Assembly: GCF_029227915.1 (NCBI RefSeq)
Contig: NC_079879.1
Coordinates: forward strand, 14,882,001 to 14,946,000
DNA: 64,000 bases
DNA from: Hydractinia symbiolongicarpus
Taxonomy: Eukaryota; Cnidaria; Hydrozoa; Anthoathecata; Hydractiniidae
Direction: 5' to 3'
Shown here piece after piece: positions 28,801 to 40,091 of this stretch. The position numbers and the translations under genes were made by a program. The notes beneath the pieces were generated by a model that saw nothing but the letters and a program-made list of their open reading frames with translations, did no database searches and was not told the DNA's origin. Position 1 is the stretch's first letter, and every line of letters starts with the position of its first letter.

Positions 28801-29054
28801 GGCTGTGCAGGTTACCATTGGACTATTCCTTCCAGTCTCAATGCGCTACAACGTCCCAAGTCGTTTTCATTAGCGCCGTTGCTCTACAACACTATTAACT
28901 ACGTGCACAGTCCTATAAAGGCTGTAATATGGCCTTTTGCAGTCTAATAAAGTCCTCACACGTAAATCACGTGGCTTCACCGGTCTGCGCAGGTTACCAT
29001 TGGCCTAGTCCTTCCAGTCTCATTGCGCTACAACGTCCCAAGTCGTTTTCATTA
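25849..29054 (+). repeat. Large higher-order repeat, copy 3 (partial)
   Basis: It aligns to copy 2 at offset 5994-5995 up to about 27.1 kb, then at 6177 because it holds one more monomer (27111-27292, CCCGAGTCG and GTGCCG type). It departs from copy 2 near 29055 (CATTACCGCC against CATTAGCGCC). Changes near 28490 (AAGCCGTTTTC, GTTGGCTTGG) are shared with about 30680, 12 monomers on, so this part was copied again. Confidence 0.8.
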
Positions 29055-29596
29055 CCGCCGTTGCCTTAGAACACTCTTAACTACGTGCACAGTCCTATAA
29101 AGGCTGTATTGTGGCCTTTTGCAGTCTAATAAAGACCTCACACGTAAATCACGTGGTTCCATTTGGCTGTGCAGGTTACCATTGGACTATTCCTTCCAGT
29201 CTCAAAGCGCTACAACCTCCCAAGTCTTTTTCATTAGCGCCATTGCCTCAGAACACTCTTAACTACGTGCACATTCCAATAAAGGCTGTATTATGGCCTT
29301 TTGCAGTCTAATAAAGGCCTCACACGTAAATCACGTGGTTCCATTTGCCTGTGCAGGTTACCATTGGACTATTCCTTCTAGTCTCATTGCGCTACAACGT
29401 CCCAAGTCGTTTTCATTAGCGCCGTTGCTTTACAACACTCTTAAATACGTGCACAGTCCTATAAAGGCTGTAATATGGCCTTTTGCAGTCTAATAAAGGC
29501 CTCACACGTAAATCACGTGGTTTCACCTGTCTGCGCAGGTTACCATTGACCTAGTCCTTCCAGCCTTAATGCGCTACAACGTCCCAAGTCGTTTTC
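29051..29596 (+). repeat. 3-monomer tandem duplication, first copy (546 bp)
   Basis: Repeated at about 29597-30142, offset 546. Shared markers are GTCTTTTTCATTAGCGCCATTG (first part near 29225/29771) and TTCCAATAAAGG (29275/29821). Small differences include CACATTCC/CAGATTCC (29270/29816) and TTAAATACG/TTAACTACG (29442/29988). The surrounding 27.7-28.9 kb region also recurs at 29.8-31.0 kb (offset 2182). Confidence 0.8.
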
Positions 29597-31294
29597 ATTA
29601 CTGCCGTTGCCTTAGAACACTCTTAACTACGTGCACAGTCCTATAAAGGCTGTATTGTGGCCTTTTGCAGTCTAATAAAGACCTCACACGTAAATCACGT
29701 GGTTCCATTTGGCTGTGCAGGTTACCATTGGACTATTCCTTCCAGTCTCAAAGCGCTACAACCTCCCAAGTCTTTTTCATTAGCGCCATTGCCTCAGAAC
29801 ACTCTTAACTACGTGCAGATTCCAATAAAGGCTGTATTATGGCCTTTTGCAGTCTAATAAAGGCCTCACACGTAAATCACGTGGTTCCATTTGCCTGTGC
29901 AGGTTACCATTGGACTATTCCTTCTAGTCTCATTGCGCTACAACGTCCCAAGTCGTTTTCATTAGCGCCGTTGCTTTACAACACTCTTAACTACGTGCAC
30001 AGTCCTATAAAGGCTGTAATATGGCCTTTTGCAGTCTAATAAAGGCCTCACACGTAAATCACGTGGTTTCACCTGTCTGCGCAGGTTACCATTGACCTAG
30101 TCCTTCCAGCCTTAATGCGCTACAACGTCCCAATTCGTTTTCATTAGTGCCGTTGCCTTACAACACTCTTAACTACGTGCACAGTCCTATAAAGGCCGTA
30201 ATATGGCCTTTGCAGTCTAATAAAGTCTTCACATGTAAATCACGTGGTTTCACCTGCCTGCGCAGGTTACCTTTGGACTAATCGTTCCAGTCTTAATGTG
30301 CTACAACGTCCCAAGTCGTTTTCATTAGCGGCGTTGCTTTACAACACTCTTAACTACGTGCACAATCCTATAAAGGCTGTATTATGGCCTTCTTCAGTCT
30401 AATAAATGCCTCACACATAAATCACGTGGTTCCATTTGGCTGTGCAGGTTACCATTGGATTATTCCTTCCAGTCTCAGTGCGCTACAACGTCCCAAGTCG
30501 TTTTCATTAGCGCCGTTGCTTTACAACACTATTAACTACGTGCACAGTCCTATAAAGGCTGTAATATGGCCTTCTGCAGTCTAATTAAGGCTTCACACGT
30601 AAATCACGTGGTTTCACCTGCCTGCGCAGGTTACCTTTAGACTAATCGTTCCAGTCGCAATGCGCTGCAACGTCCCAAGCCGTTTTCATTGGCGAAGTTG
30701 GCTTGGAACACTCTTAACTACGTGCAAAGTCCTATAAAGGCTGTAATATGGCCTTTGCAGTCTAATAAAGTGTTCACACGTAAATCACGTGGTTTCACCT
30801 GCCTGCGCAGGTTACCTTTGGACTAATCGTTCCAGTCTTAATGTGCTACATCGTCCCAAGTTGTTTTCATTAGTGCCGTTGCTTTACAACACTCTTAACT
30901 ACATGCACAGTCCTATAAAGGCTGTAATATGGCCTTCTTCAGTCTAATAAATGGCTCACACATAATTCACGTGGTTCCATTTGGCTGTGCAGGTTACTAT
31001 TGGACTATTCCTTCCAGTCTCAAAGCGCTACAACCTCCCAAGTCTTTTTCATTAGCGCCGTTGCCTCAGAACACTCTTAACTACGTGCACATTCCAATAA
31101 AGGCTGTATTATGGCCTTTTGCAGTCTAATAAAAGCTTCACACGTAAATCACGTGGTTCCATTTGCCTGTGCAGGTTACCATTGAAGTAGTCGTTCCAGT
31201 CTCAGTGCGCTACAACGTCCCAAGTCGTTTTCTTTAGCGCCGTTGCTTTACAACACTCTTAACTACGTGCACAGTCCTATAAAGGCTGTAATAT

Positions 31295-31319
31295 GGCCTT
31301 TTGCAGTCTAATAAAGGCC
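31295..31319 (+). repeat. Per-monomer 7-bp inverted repeat GGCCTTT...AAAGGCC (example)
   Basis: In monomers of the AAAGGCCTCAC type the start of the unit forms perfect 7-bp arms around an 11-nt loop (arms 31295-31301 and 31313-31319 here). The same GCCTTT arm can instead pair with AAAGGC of the CTATAAAGGC box just upstream across a 9-nt loop, so two hairpins would be mutually exclusive. Monomers with AAAGGCTTCAC, AAAGTCCTCAC or AAATGCCTCAC break the downstream arm. Any structural role is inference. Confidence 0.6.
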
Positions 31320-31511
31320 TCACACGTAAATCACGTGGTTCCATTTGCCTGCGCAGGTTACCATTGAACTAGTCGTTCCAGTCTCAATGCGCTACAACGT
31401 CCCAAGTCGTTTTCATTAGCGCCGTTGCTTTACAACCCTCTTAACTACGTGCACAGTCCTATAAAGGCTGTAATATGGCCTTTTGCAGTCTAATAAAGGC
31501 TTCACACGTAA

Positions 31512-31519
31512 ATCACGTG
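31512..31519 (+). promoter_or_regulatory. ATCACGTG: E-box/G-box core, once per monomer (example)
   Basis: The palindrome CACGTG preceded by AT recurs at consensus 38-45 in most monomers. It fits the core site of bHLH/bHLH-Zip proteins and also the RTCACRTG pattern of the yeast CDEI element. Subfamilies lose it in characteristic ways: CACGTAG (e.g. around 10440 and 12620), CATGTAG (block D, e.g. around 46980), CACGTTG (e.g. around 10620) and CACCTGG (around 3710 and 7880). An upstream CACGT lies 9 bp before, giving a short direct repeat. Binding by any protein is not shown. Confidence 0.45.
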
Positions 31520-31529
31520 GTTTCACCTG

Positions 31530-31539
31530 CCTGCGCAGG
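31530..31539 (+). promoter_or_regulatory. Perfect 10-bp palindrome CCTGCGCAGG, once per monomer (example)
   Basis: CCTGCGCAGG is its own reverse complement and overlaps GGTTACC, itself a GGTNACC-type dyad. Variants shorten it to CTGCGCAG (CTGTCTGCGCAGG and CCGGTCTGCGCAGG monomers) or weaken it by a CpG transition (CCTGTGCAGG, GGCTGTGCAGG). Short dyads are a known feature of many centromeric satellites. Several higher-order repeat joints lie at or just beside this site. Confidence 0.6.
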
Positions 31540-31639
31540 TTACCTTTGGACTAATCGTTCCAGTCTCAATGCGCTACAACGTCCCAAGTCGTTTTCATTA
31601 GCGCCGTTGCTTTACAACCCTCTTAACTACGTGCACAGT

Positions 31640-31649
31640 CCTATAAAGG
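31640..31649 (+). promoter_or_regulatory. CCTATAAAGG: CArG/TATA-like box, once per monomer (example)
   Basis: CCTATAAAGG fits CC(A/T)6GG exactly, the pattern bound by SRF/MADS-domain factors, and also contains TATAAA. It is kept in most monomers; variants include CCTATTAAGG (still fits, e.g. 3290), CCTATACAGG (4201), CCCATAAAGG (10384), CCAATAAAGG (29277), CCTATAAATG (54755) and CCTATAAGGG (35641). With AATAAA about 30 bp downstream in the next monomer it could mimic start and poly(A) signals, but nothing here shows transcription. Confidence 0.4.
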
Positions 31650-34600
31650 CTGTATTGTGGCCTTTTGCAGTCTAATAAAGACCTCACACGTAAATCACGT
31701 GGTTCCATTTGGCTGTGCAGGTTACTATTGGACTATTCCTTCCAGTCTCAAAGCGCTACAACCTCCCAAGTCTTTTTCATTAGCGCCGTTGCCTCAGAAC
31801 ACTCTTAACTACGTGCACATTCCAATAAAGGCTGTATTATGGCCTTTTGCAGTCTAATAAAAGCTTCACACGTAAATCACGTGGTTCCATTTGCCTGTGC
31901 AGGTTACCATTGAAGTAGTCGTTCCAGTCTCAGTGCGCTACAACGTCCCAAGTCGTTTTCTTTAGCGCCGTTGCTTTACAACACTCTTAACTACGTGCAC
32001 AGTCCTATAAAGGCTGTAATATGGCCTTTTGCAGTCTAATAAAGGCCTCACACGTAAATCACGTGGTTCCATTTGCCTGCGCAGGTTACCATTGAACTAG
32101 TCGTTCCAGTCTCAATGCGCTGCAACGTCCCAAGTCGTTTTCATTGGCGAAGTTGGCTTGGAACACTCTTAACTACGTGCAAAGTCCTATAAAGGCTGTA
32201 ATATGGCCTTTGCAGTCTAATAAAGTGTTTACACGTAAATCACGTGGTTTCACCTGCCTGCGCAGGTTACCTTTGGACTAATCGTTCCAGTCTTAATGTG
32301 CTACAACGTCCCAAGTTGTTTTCATTAGTGCCGTTGCTTTACAACACTCTTAACTACGTGCACAATCCTATAAAGGCTGTAATATGGCCTTCTTCAGTCT
32401 AATAAATGGCTCACACATAATTCACGTGGTTCCATTTGGCTGTGCAGATTACCATTGGACTATTCCTTCCAGTCTCATTGCGCTACAACGTCCCAAGTCG
32501 TTCTCATTACCGCCGTTGCCTTAGAACACTCTTAACTACGTGCACAGTCCTATAAAGGCTGTATTGTGGCCTTTTGCAGTCTAAAAAAAACCTCACACGT
32601 AAATCACGTGGTTCCATTTGGCTGTGCAGGTTACCATTGGACTATTCCTTCCAGTCTCAATGCGCTACAACCTCCCAAGTCTTTTTCATTAGCGCCGTTG
32701 CCTCAGAACACTCTTAACTACGTGCACAGTTCAATAAAGGCTGTATTATGGCCTTTTGCAGTCTAATAAAAGCTTCACACGTAAATCACGTGGTTCCATT
32801 TGCCTGTGCAGGTTACCATTGAAGTAGTCGTTCCAGTCTCAGTGCGCTACAACGTCCCAAGTCGTTTTCATTAGCGCCGTTGCTTTACAACACTCTTAAC
32901 TACGTGCACAGTCCTATAAAGGCTGTAATATGGCCTTTGCAGTCTAATAACGTGTTCACACGTAAATCACGTGGTTTCACCTGCCTGTGCAGGTTACCTT
33001 TGGACTAATCGTTCCAGTTTCAATGCGCTACAACGTCCCGAGTCGTTTTCATTAGCGCCGTTGCTTTACAACACTCTTAACTACGTGCACAGTCCTATAA
33101 AGGCTGTAATATGGCCTTTTGCAGTCTAATAAAGGCTTCACACGTAAATCACGTAGTTCCATTTGCCTGCGCAGGTTACCATTGAACTAGTCGTTCCAGT
33201 CTCAATGCGCTACAACGTCCCAAGTCGTTTTCATTAGCGCCGTTGCTTTACAACCCTCTTAACTACGTGCACAGTCCTATAAAGGCTGTAATATGGCCTT
33301 TTGCAGTCTAATAAAGTCTTCACACGTAAATCACGTGGTTTCACCTGCCTGCGCAGGTTACCAATGGCCTAGTCCTTCCAGCCTCAAGGCGTTACAACGT
33401 CCGAAGTCGTTTTCATTAGTTCCGTTGCCTAACAACACTCTTAACTACGTGCACAGTCCTATAAAGTCTGTAATATGGCCTTTTGCAGTCTAATAAAGAC
33501 TTCACACGTAAATCACGTAGTTTCACCTGCCTGCGCAGGTTACCTTTGGACTAATTGTTCCAGACTCAATGCGCTACAACGTCCCAAGTTGTCTTCATTG
33601 GCGAAGTTGCCTTAAAACACTCTTAACTACGTGCACAGTCCTATAAAGGCTGTAATATGACCTTTGCAGTCTAATAAAGGCCTCACACGTAAATCACGTG
33701 GTTCCATTTGCCTCTGCAGGTTACCATTGGACTATTCCTTCTAGTCTGAATGCGCTACAACGTCCCAAGTCGTTTTCATTAGCGCCGTTCCTTTACAACA
33801 CTCTTAACTACGTGCACAGTCCTATAAGGGCTGTAATATGGTTTTTTGCAGTCTAATAAAGGCCTCACGCGTAAATCACGTGGTTTCATCTGTCTGCGCA
33901 GGTTACTATTGGCCTAGTCCTTCAAGTCCCAATGCGCTGCAACGTCCCAAGTCGTTTTCATTAGCGCCGTTGCCTTAGAACACTCTTTACTACGTGCACA
34001 GTCCTATAAAGGCTGTAATATGGCCTTTTGCAGTCTAATAAAGGCCTCACCCGTAAATCACGTGGTTCCATTTGCCTGTGCAGGTTACCATTGAAGTAGT
34101 CGTTCCAGTCTCAGTGCGCTACAACGTCCCAAGTCGTTTTCATTAGCGCCGTTGCTTTACAACACTCTTAACTACGTGCACAGTCGTATAAAGGCTGTAA
34201 TATGGCCTTTTGCAGTCTAATAAAGGCTTCACACGTAAATCACGTGGTTTCACCTGCCTGTGCAGGTTACCTTTGGACTAATCGTTCCAGTCTCAATGCG
34301 CTACAACGTCCCGAGTCGTTTTCATTAGCGCCGTTGCTTTACAACACTCTTAACTACGTGCACAGTCCTATAAAGGCTGTAATATGGCCTTTTGCAGTCT
34401 AATAAAGGCCTCACACGTAAATCACGTGGTTTCACCTGTCTGCGCAAGTTACCATTAGCCTAGTCCTTCCAGCCTCAATGCGCTACAACGTCCCAAGTCG
34501 TTTTCATTAGCGCCGTTGCTTTACAACCCTCTTAACTACGTGCACAGTCCTATAAAGGCTGTAATATGGCCTTTTGCAGTCTAATAAAGTCTTCACACGT

Positions 34601-37179
34601 AAATCACGTGGTTTCACCTGCCTGCGCAGGTTACCAATGGCCTAGTCCTTCCAGCCTCAAGGCGTTACAACGTCCGAAGTCGTTTTCATTAGTTCCGTTG
34701 CCTAACAACACTCTTAACTACGTGCACAGTCCTATAAAGTCTGTAATATGGCCTTTGCAGTCTAATAACGTGTTCACACGTAAATCACGTGGTTTCACCT
34801 GCCTGTGCAGGTTACATTTGGACTAATCGTTCCAGTCTCAATGGGCTACAACGTCCCGAGTCGTTTTCATTAGCGCCGTTGCTTTACAACACTCTTAACT
34901 ACGTGCAAAGTCCTATAAAGGCTGTAATATGGCCTTTTGCAGTCTAATAAAGGCCTCACACGTAAATCACGTGGTTCCATTTGCCTGCGCAGGTTACCAT
35001 TGAACTAGTCGTTCCAATCTCAATGCGCTACAACGTCCCAAGTCGTTTTCATTAGCGCCGTTGCTTTACAACCCTCTTAACTACGTGCACAGTCCTATAA
35101 AGGCTGTAATATGGCCTTTTGCAGTCTAATAAAGGCTTCACACGTAAATCACGTGGTTTCACCTGCCTGCGCAGGTTACCAAATGGCCTAGTCCTTCCAG
35201 CCTCAATGCGTTACAACGTCCCAAGTCGTTTTCATTAGTTCCGTTGCCTAACAACACTCTTAACTACGTGCACAGTCCTATAAAGGCTGTAATATGGCCT
35301 TTTGCAGTCTAATAAAGACTTCACACGTAAATCACGTAGTTTCACCTGCCTGCGCAGGTTACCTTTGGACTAATTGTTCCAGACTCAATGCGCTACAACG
35401 TCCCAAGTTGTCTTCATTGGCGAAGTTGCCTTAAAACACTCTTAACTACGTGCACAGTCCTGTAAAGGCTGTAATATGGCCTTTTGCAGTCTAATAAAGG
35501 CCTCACACGTAAATCACGTGGTTCCATTTGCCTGTGCAGGTAACCATTGGACTATTCCTTCTAGGCTGAATGCGCTACAACGTCCCAAGTCGTTTTCATT
35601 AGCGCCGTTGCTTTACAACACTCTTAACTACGTGCACAGTCCTATAAGGGCTGTAATATGGTTTTTTGCAGTCTAATAAAGGCCTCACACGTAAATCACG
35701 TGGTTTCATCTGTCTGCGCAGGTTACCGTTGGCCTAGTCCTTCAAGTCCCAATGCGCTGCAACGTCCCAAGTCGTTTTCATTAGCGCCGTTGCCTTAGAA
35801 CACTCTTTACTACGTGCACAGTCCTATAAAGGCTGTAATATGGCCTTTTGCAGTCTAATAAAGGCCTCACTCGTAAATCACGTGGTTCCATTTGCTTGTG
35901 CAGGTTACCATTGAAGTAGTCGTTCCAGTCTCAGTGCGCTACAACGTCCCAAGTCGTTTTCATTAGCGCCGTTGCTTTACAACACTCTTAACTACGTGCA
36001 CAGTCCTATAAAGGCTGTAATATGGCCTTTTGCAGTCTAATAAAGGCTTCACACGTAAATCACGTGGTTTCACCTGCCTGTGCAGTTTACCTTTGGACTA
36101 ATCGTTCCAGTCTTAATGCGCTACAACGTCCCGAGTCGTTTTCATTAGCGCCGTTGCTTTACAACACTCTTAACTACGTGCACAGTCCTATAAAGGCTGT
36201 AATATGGCCTTTTGCAGTCTAATAAAGGCCTCACACGTAAATCACGTGGTTTCACAAGTCTGCGTAGGTTACCATTAGCCTAGTCCTTCCAGCCTCAATG
36301 CGCTACAACCTCCCAAGTCGTTTTCATTAGCGCCGTTGCCTTAGAACACTCTTAACTACGTGCACAGTCCTATAAAGGCTGTAATATAGCCTTTTGCAGT
36401 CTAATAAAGGCCTCACACGTAAATCACGTGGTTTCACCTGCCTGCGCAGGTTACCAATGGCCTAGTCCTTCCAGCCTCAATGCGTTACAACGTCCCAAGT
36501 CGTTTTCATTAGTTCCGTTGCCTAACAACACTCTTAACTACGTGCACAGTCCTATAAAGGCTGTAATATGGCCTTTTGCAGTCTAATTAAGACTTCACAC
36601 GTAAATCACGTAGTTTCACCTGCCTGCGCAGGTTACCTTTGGACTAATTGTTCCAGACTCAATGCGCTATAACGTCCCAAGTTGTCTTCATTGACGAAGT
36701 TGCCTTAAAACACTCTTAACTACGTGCACAGTCCTATAAAATCTGTAATATGGCCTTTTGCAGTCTAATAAAGGCCTCACACGTAAATCACGTGGTTCCA
36801 TTTGCCTGTGCAGGTTACCATTGGACTATTCCTTCTAGTCTCATTGCGCTACAACCTCCCAAGTCGTTTTCAATAGCGCCGTTGCTTTACAACACTCTTA
36901 ACTACGTGCACAGTCCTATAAAGGCTGTAATATGGCCTTTTGCAGTCTAATAAAGTCTTCACACGTAAATCACGTGGTTTCATCTGTCTGCGCAGGTTAC
37001 CATTGGCCTAGTCCTTCAAGTCCCAATGCGCTGCAACGTCCCAAGTCGATTTCATTAGCGCCGTTGCCTTAGAACACTCTTTACTACGTGCACAGTCCTA
37101 TAAAGGCTGTAATATGGCCTTTTGCAGTCTAATAAAGGCTTCACACGTAAATCACGTGGTTTCACCTGCCTGCGCAGTT

Positions 37180-38635
37180 TACCAATGGCCTAGTCCTTCC
37201 AGCCTCAATGCGTTACAACGTCCTAAGTCGTTTTCATTAGTTCCGTTGCCTAACAACACTGTTAACTACGTGCACAGTCCTATAAAGGCTGTAATATGGC
37301 CTTTTGCAGTCTAATAAAGACTTCACACGTAAATCACGTAGTTTCACCTGCCTGCGCAGGTTACCTTTGGACTAATTGTTCCAGACTCAATGCGCTACAA
37401 CGTCCCAAGTTGTCTTCATTGGCGAAGTTGCCTTAAAACACTCTTAACAACGTGCACAGTCCTATAAAGGCTGTAATATGGCCTTTTGCAGTCTAATAAA
37501 GGCCTCACACGTAAATCACGTGGTTCCATTTGCCTGTCCAGGTTACCATTGGACTATTCCTTCTAGTCTCAATGCGCTTCAACGTCCCAAGTCGTTTTCA
37601 TTAGCGCCATTGCTTTACAACACTCTTAACTACGTGCACAGTCCTATAAAGGCTGTAATATGGCCTTTTGCAGTCTAATAAAGGCCTCACACATAAATCA
37701 CGTGGTTCCATTTGGCTGTGCAGGTTACCATTGGATTATTCCTTCCAGTCTCCATGCGCTACAACGTCCCAAGTCGTTTTCATTAGCGCCGTTGCTTTAC
37801 AACACTATTAACTACGTGCACAGTCCTATAAAGGCTGTAATATGGCCTTCTGCAGTCTAATAAAGGCTTCACACGTAAATCACGTGGTTTCACCTGCCTG
37901 CGCAGGTTACCTTTAGACTAATCGTTCCAGTCTCAATGCGCTGCAACGTCCCAAGTCGTTTTCATTGGCGAAGTTGCTTTAGAACACTCTTAACTACGTG
38001 CACAATCCTATAAAGGCTGTATTATGGCCTTCTTCAGTCTAATAAATGCCTCATACATAAATCACGTGGTTCCATTTGGCTGTGCAGGTTACCATTGGAT
38101 TATTCCTTCCAGTCTCAATGCGCTACAACGTCCCAAGTCGTTTTCATTAGCGCCGTTGCTTTACAACACTCTTAACTACGTGCACAATCCTATAAAGGCT
38201 GTATTATGGCCTTCTTCAGTCTAATAAATGCCTCACACATAAATCACGTGGTTCCATTTGGCTGTGCAGGTTACCATTGGACTATTCCTTCCAGTCTCAA
38301 TGCGCTACAACGTCCCAAGTCGTTTTCATTAGCGCCGTTGCTTTACAACACTCTTAACTACGTGCACAGTCCTATAAAGGCTGTAATATGGCCTTTTGCA
38401 GTCTAATAAAGACCTCACACGTAAATCACGTGGTTTCACAAGTCTGCGCAGGTTACCATTAGCCTAGTCCTTCCAGCCTCAATGCGCTACAACCTCCCAA
38501 GTCGTTTTCATTAGCGCCGTTGCCTTAGAACACTCTTAACTACGTGCACAGTCCTATAAAGGCTGTAATATAGCCTTTTGCAGTCTAATAAAGGCCTCAC
38601 ACGTAAATCACGTGGTTTCACCTGCCTGCGCAGGT
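37180..38635 (+). repeat. 8-monomer unit (1456 bp), first copy
   Basis: Repeated at 38636-40091 and, for about two further monomers, to about 40440. All offsets are exactly 1456 = 8 x 182. Shared markers include TGTCCAGG (37536/38992), GCGCCATTGC (37604/39060), CATACATAAATC (38053/39509) and CACAAGTCTGCG (38436/39892). Differences are few (CTTCAACG/CTACAACG, GCTCCATGC/TCAATGC type changes). Confidence 0.85.
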
Positions 38636-40091
38636 TACCAATGGCCTAGTCCTTCCAGCCTCAATGCGTTACAACCTCCCAAGTCGTTTTCATTAGTTCC
38701 GTTGCCTAACAACACTCTTAACTACGTGCACAGTCCTATAAAGGCTGTAATATGGCCTTTTGCAGTCTAATAAAGACTTCACACGTAAATCACGTAGTTT
38801 CACCTGCCTGCGCAGGTTACCTTTGGACTAATTGTTCCAGACTCAATGCGCTATAACGTCCCAAGTTGTCTTCATTGACGAAGTTGCCTTAAAACACTCT
38901 TAACTACGTGCACAGTCCTATAAAGGCTGTAATATGGCCTTTTGCAGTCTAATAAAGGCCTCACACGTAAATCACGTGGTTCCATTTGCCTGTCCAGGTT
39001 ACCATTGGACTATTCCTTCTAGTCTCAATGCGCTACAACGTCCCAAGTCGTTTTCATTAGCGCCATTGCTTTACAACACTCTTAACTACGTGCACAGTCC
39101 TATAAAGGCTGTAATATGGCCTTTTGCAGTCTAATAAAGGCCTCACACATAAATCACGTGGTTCCATTTGGCTGTGCAGGTTACCATTGGATTATTCCTT
39201 CCAGTCTCAATGCGCTACAACGTCCCAAGTCGTTTTCATTAGCGCCGTTGCTTTACAACACTATTAACTACGTGCACAGTCCTATAAAGGCTGTAATATG
39301 GCCTTCTGCAGTCTAATAAAGGCTTCACACGTAAATCACGTGGTTTCACCTGCCTGCGCAGGTTACCTTTAGACTAATCGTTCCAGTCTCAATGCGCTGC
39401 AACGTCCCAAGTCGTTTTCATTGGCGAAGTTGCTTTAGAACACTCTTAACTACGTGCACAATCCTATAAAGGCTGTATTATGGCCTTCTTCAGTCTAATA
39501 AATGCCTCATACATAAATCACGTGGTTCCATTTGGCTGTGCAGGTTACCATTGGATTATTCCTTCCAGTCTCAATGCACTACAACGTCCCAAGTCGTTTT
39601 CATTGGCGGCGTTGCTTTACAACACTCTTAACTACGTGCACAATCCTATAAAGGCTGTATTATGGCCTTCTTCAGTCTAATAAATGCCTCACACATAAAT
39701 CACGTGGTTCCATTTGGCTGTGCAGGTTACCATTGGACTATTCCTTCCAGTCTCAATGCGCTACAACGTCCCAAGTCGTTTTCATTAGCGCCGTTGCTTT
39801 ACAACACTCTTAACTACGTGCACAGTCCTATAAAGGCTGTAATATGGCCTTTTGCAGTCTAATAAAGACCTCACACGTAAATCACGTGGTTTCACAAGTC
39901 TGCGCAGGTTACCATTAGCCTAGTCCTTCCAGCCTCAATGCGCTACAACCTCCCAAGTCGTTTTCATTAGCGCCGTTGCCTTAGAACACTCTTAACTACG
40001 TGCACAGTCCTATAAAGGCTGTAATATAGCCTTTTGCAGTCTAATAAAGGCCTCACACGTAAATCACGTGGTTTCACCTGCCTGCGCAGGT
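38636..40091 (+). repeat. 8-monomer unit, second copy
   Basis: The second copy of 37180-38635. It differs at a few sites, for example GCGGCG with CATTGG near 39605 where the first copy has GCGCCG with CATTAG near 38149. A third, partial copy runs to about 40440. Confidence 0.85.

Larger units (their letters stand above)
31475..31656 (+). repeat. Reference 182-bp monomer
   Basis: This monomer is close to the window-wide consensus and is used as the coordinate reference. In order it holds ATGGCC (1), AATAAA (18-23), ATCACGTG (38-45), CCTGCGCAGG (56-65), GGTTACC (64-70), a variable middle (71-95; alternatives such as GGCCTAGTCC, GGACTATTCC, GAACTAGTCG, GAAGTAGTCG, AGCCTAGTCC), the conserved CTACAACGTCCCAAGTCG stretch (100-117), a switchable GCGCCG/GCGAAG/GTTCCG/GTGCCG segment (127-132), and CCTATAAAGG (166-175). 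The length is close to one nucleosome plus linker, as is common for eukaryotic satellites. One private change here is CAACCCTC for CAACACTC. Confidence 0.9.
30970..31697 (+). repeat. 4-monomer tandem duplication, first copy (728 bp)
   Basis: Positions 30970-31393 recur at 31698-32121, offset 728, sharing GGTTACTATTGG, CTCAAAGCGC, GTCTTTTTCATTAG, AAAAGCTTCAC and GTTTTCTTTAGCG. The second copy leaves the match at 32122 (CTGCAACG for CTACAACG). Confidence 0.8.
9458..33000 (+). repeat. Block B: large 29-34-monomer higher-order repeat region
   Basis: Subfamilies change here: ATGGCCTTCTTCAG, GGCTCACACATAATTC, CACAGACCCATAAAGG, GGCCGTGATATGG, AATGTGGCCTTTGCAGTG and CCTCAGAACAC monomers appear and recur at long intervals. 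The marker CACAGACCCATAAAGG occurs eight times (near 10376, 11102, 12554, 14189, 17824, 19276, 23094, 25269), at spacings of 4, 8, 9, 20, 8, 21 and 12 monomers. The irregular spacing shows many exchange events rather than a single fixed higher-order unit. No non-satellite sequence occurs. The right limit is approximate. Confidence 0.75.

Noticed and set aside
31492-31497. AATAAA as a real poly(A) signal with TATAAA as a real promoter
   Set aside because: Both occur in most monomers by virtue of the repeat; there is no coding unit between them and no other transcription evidence.
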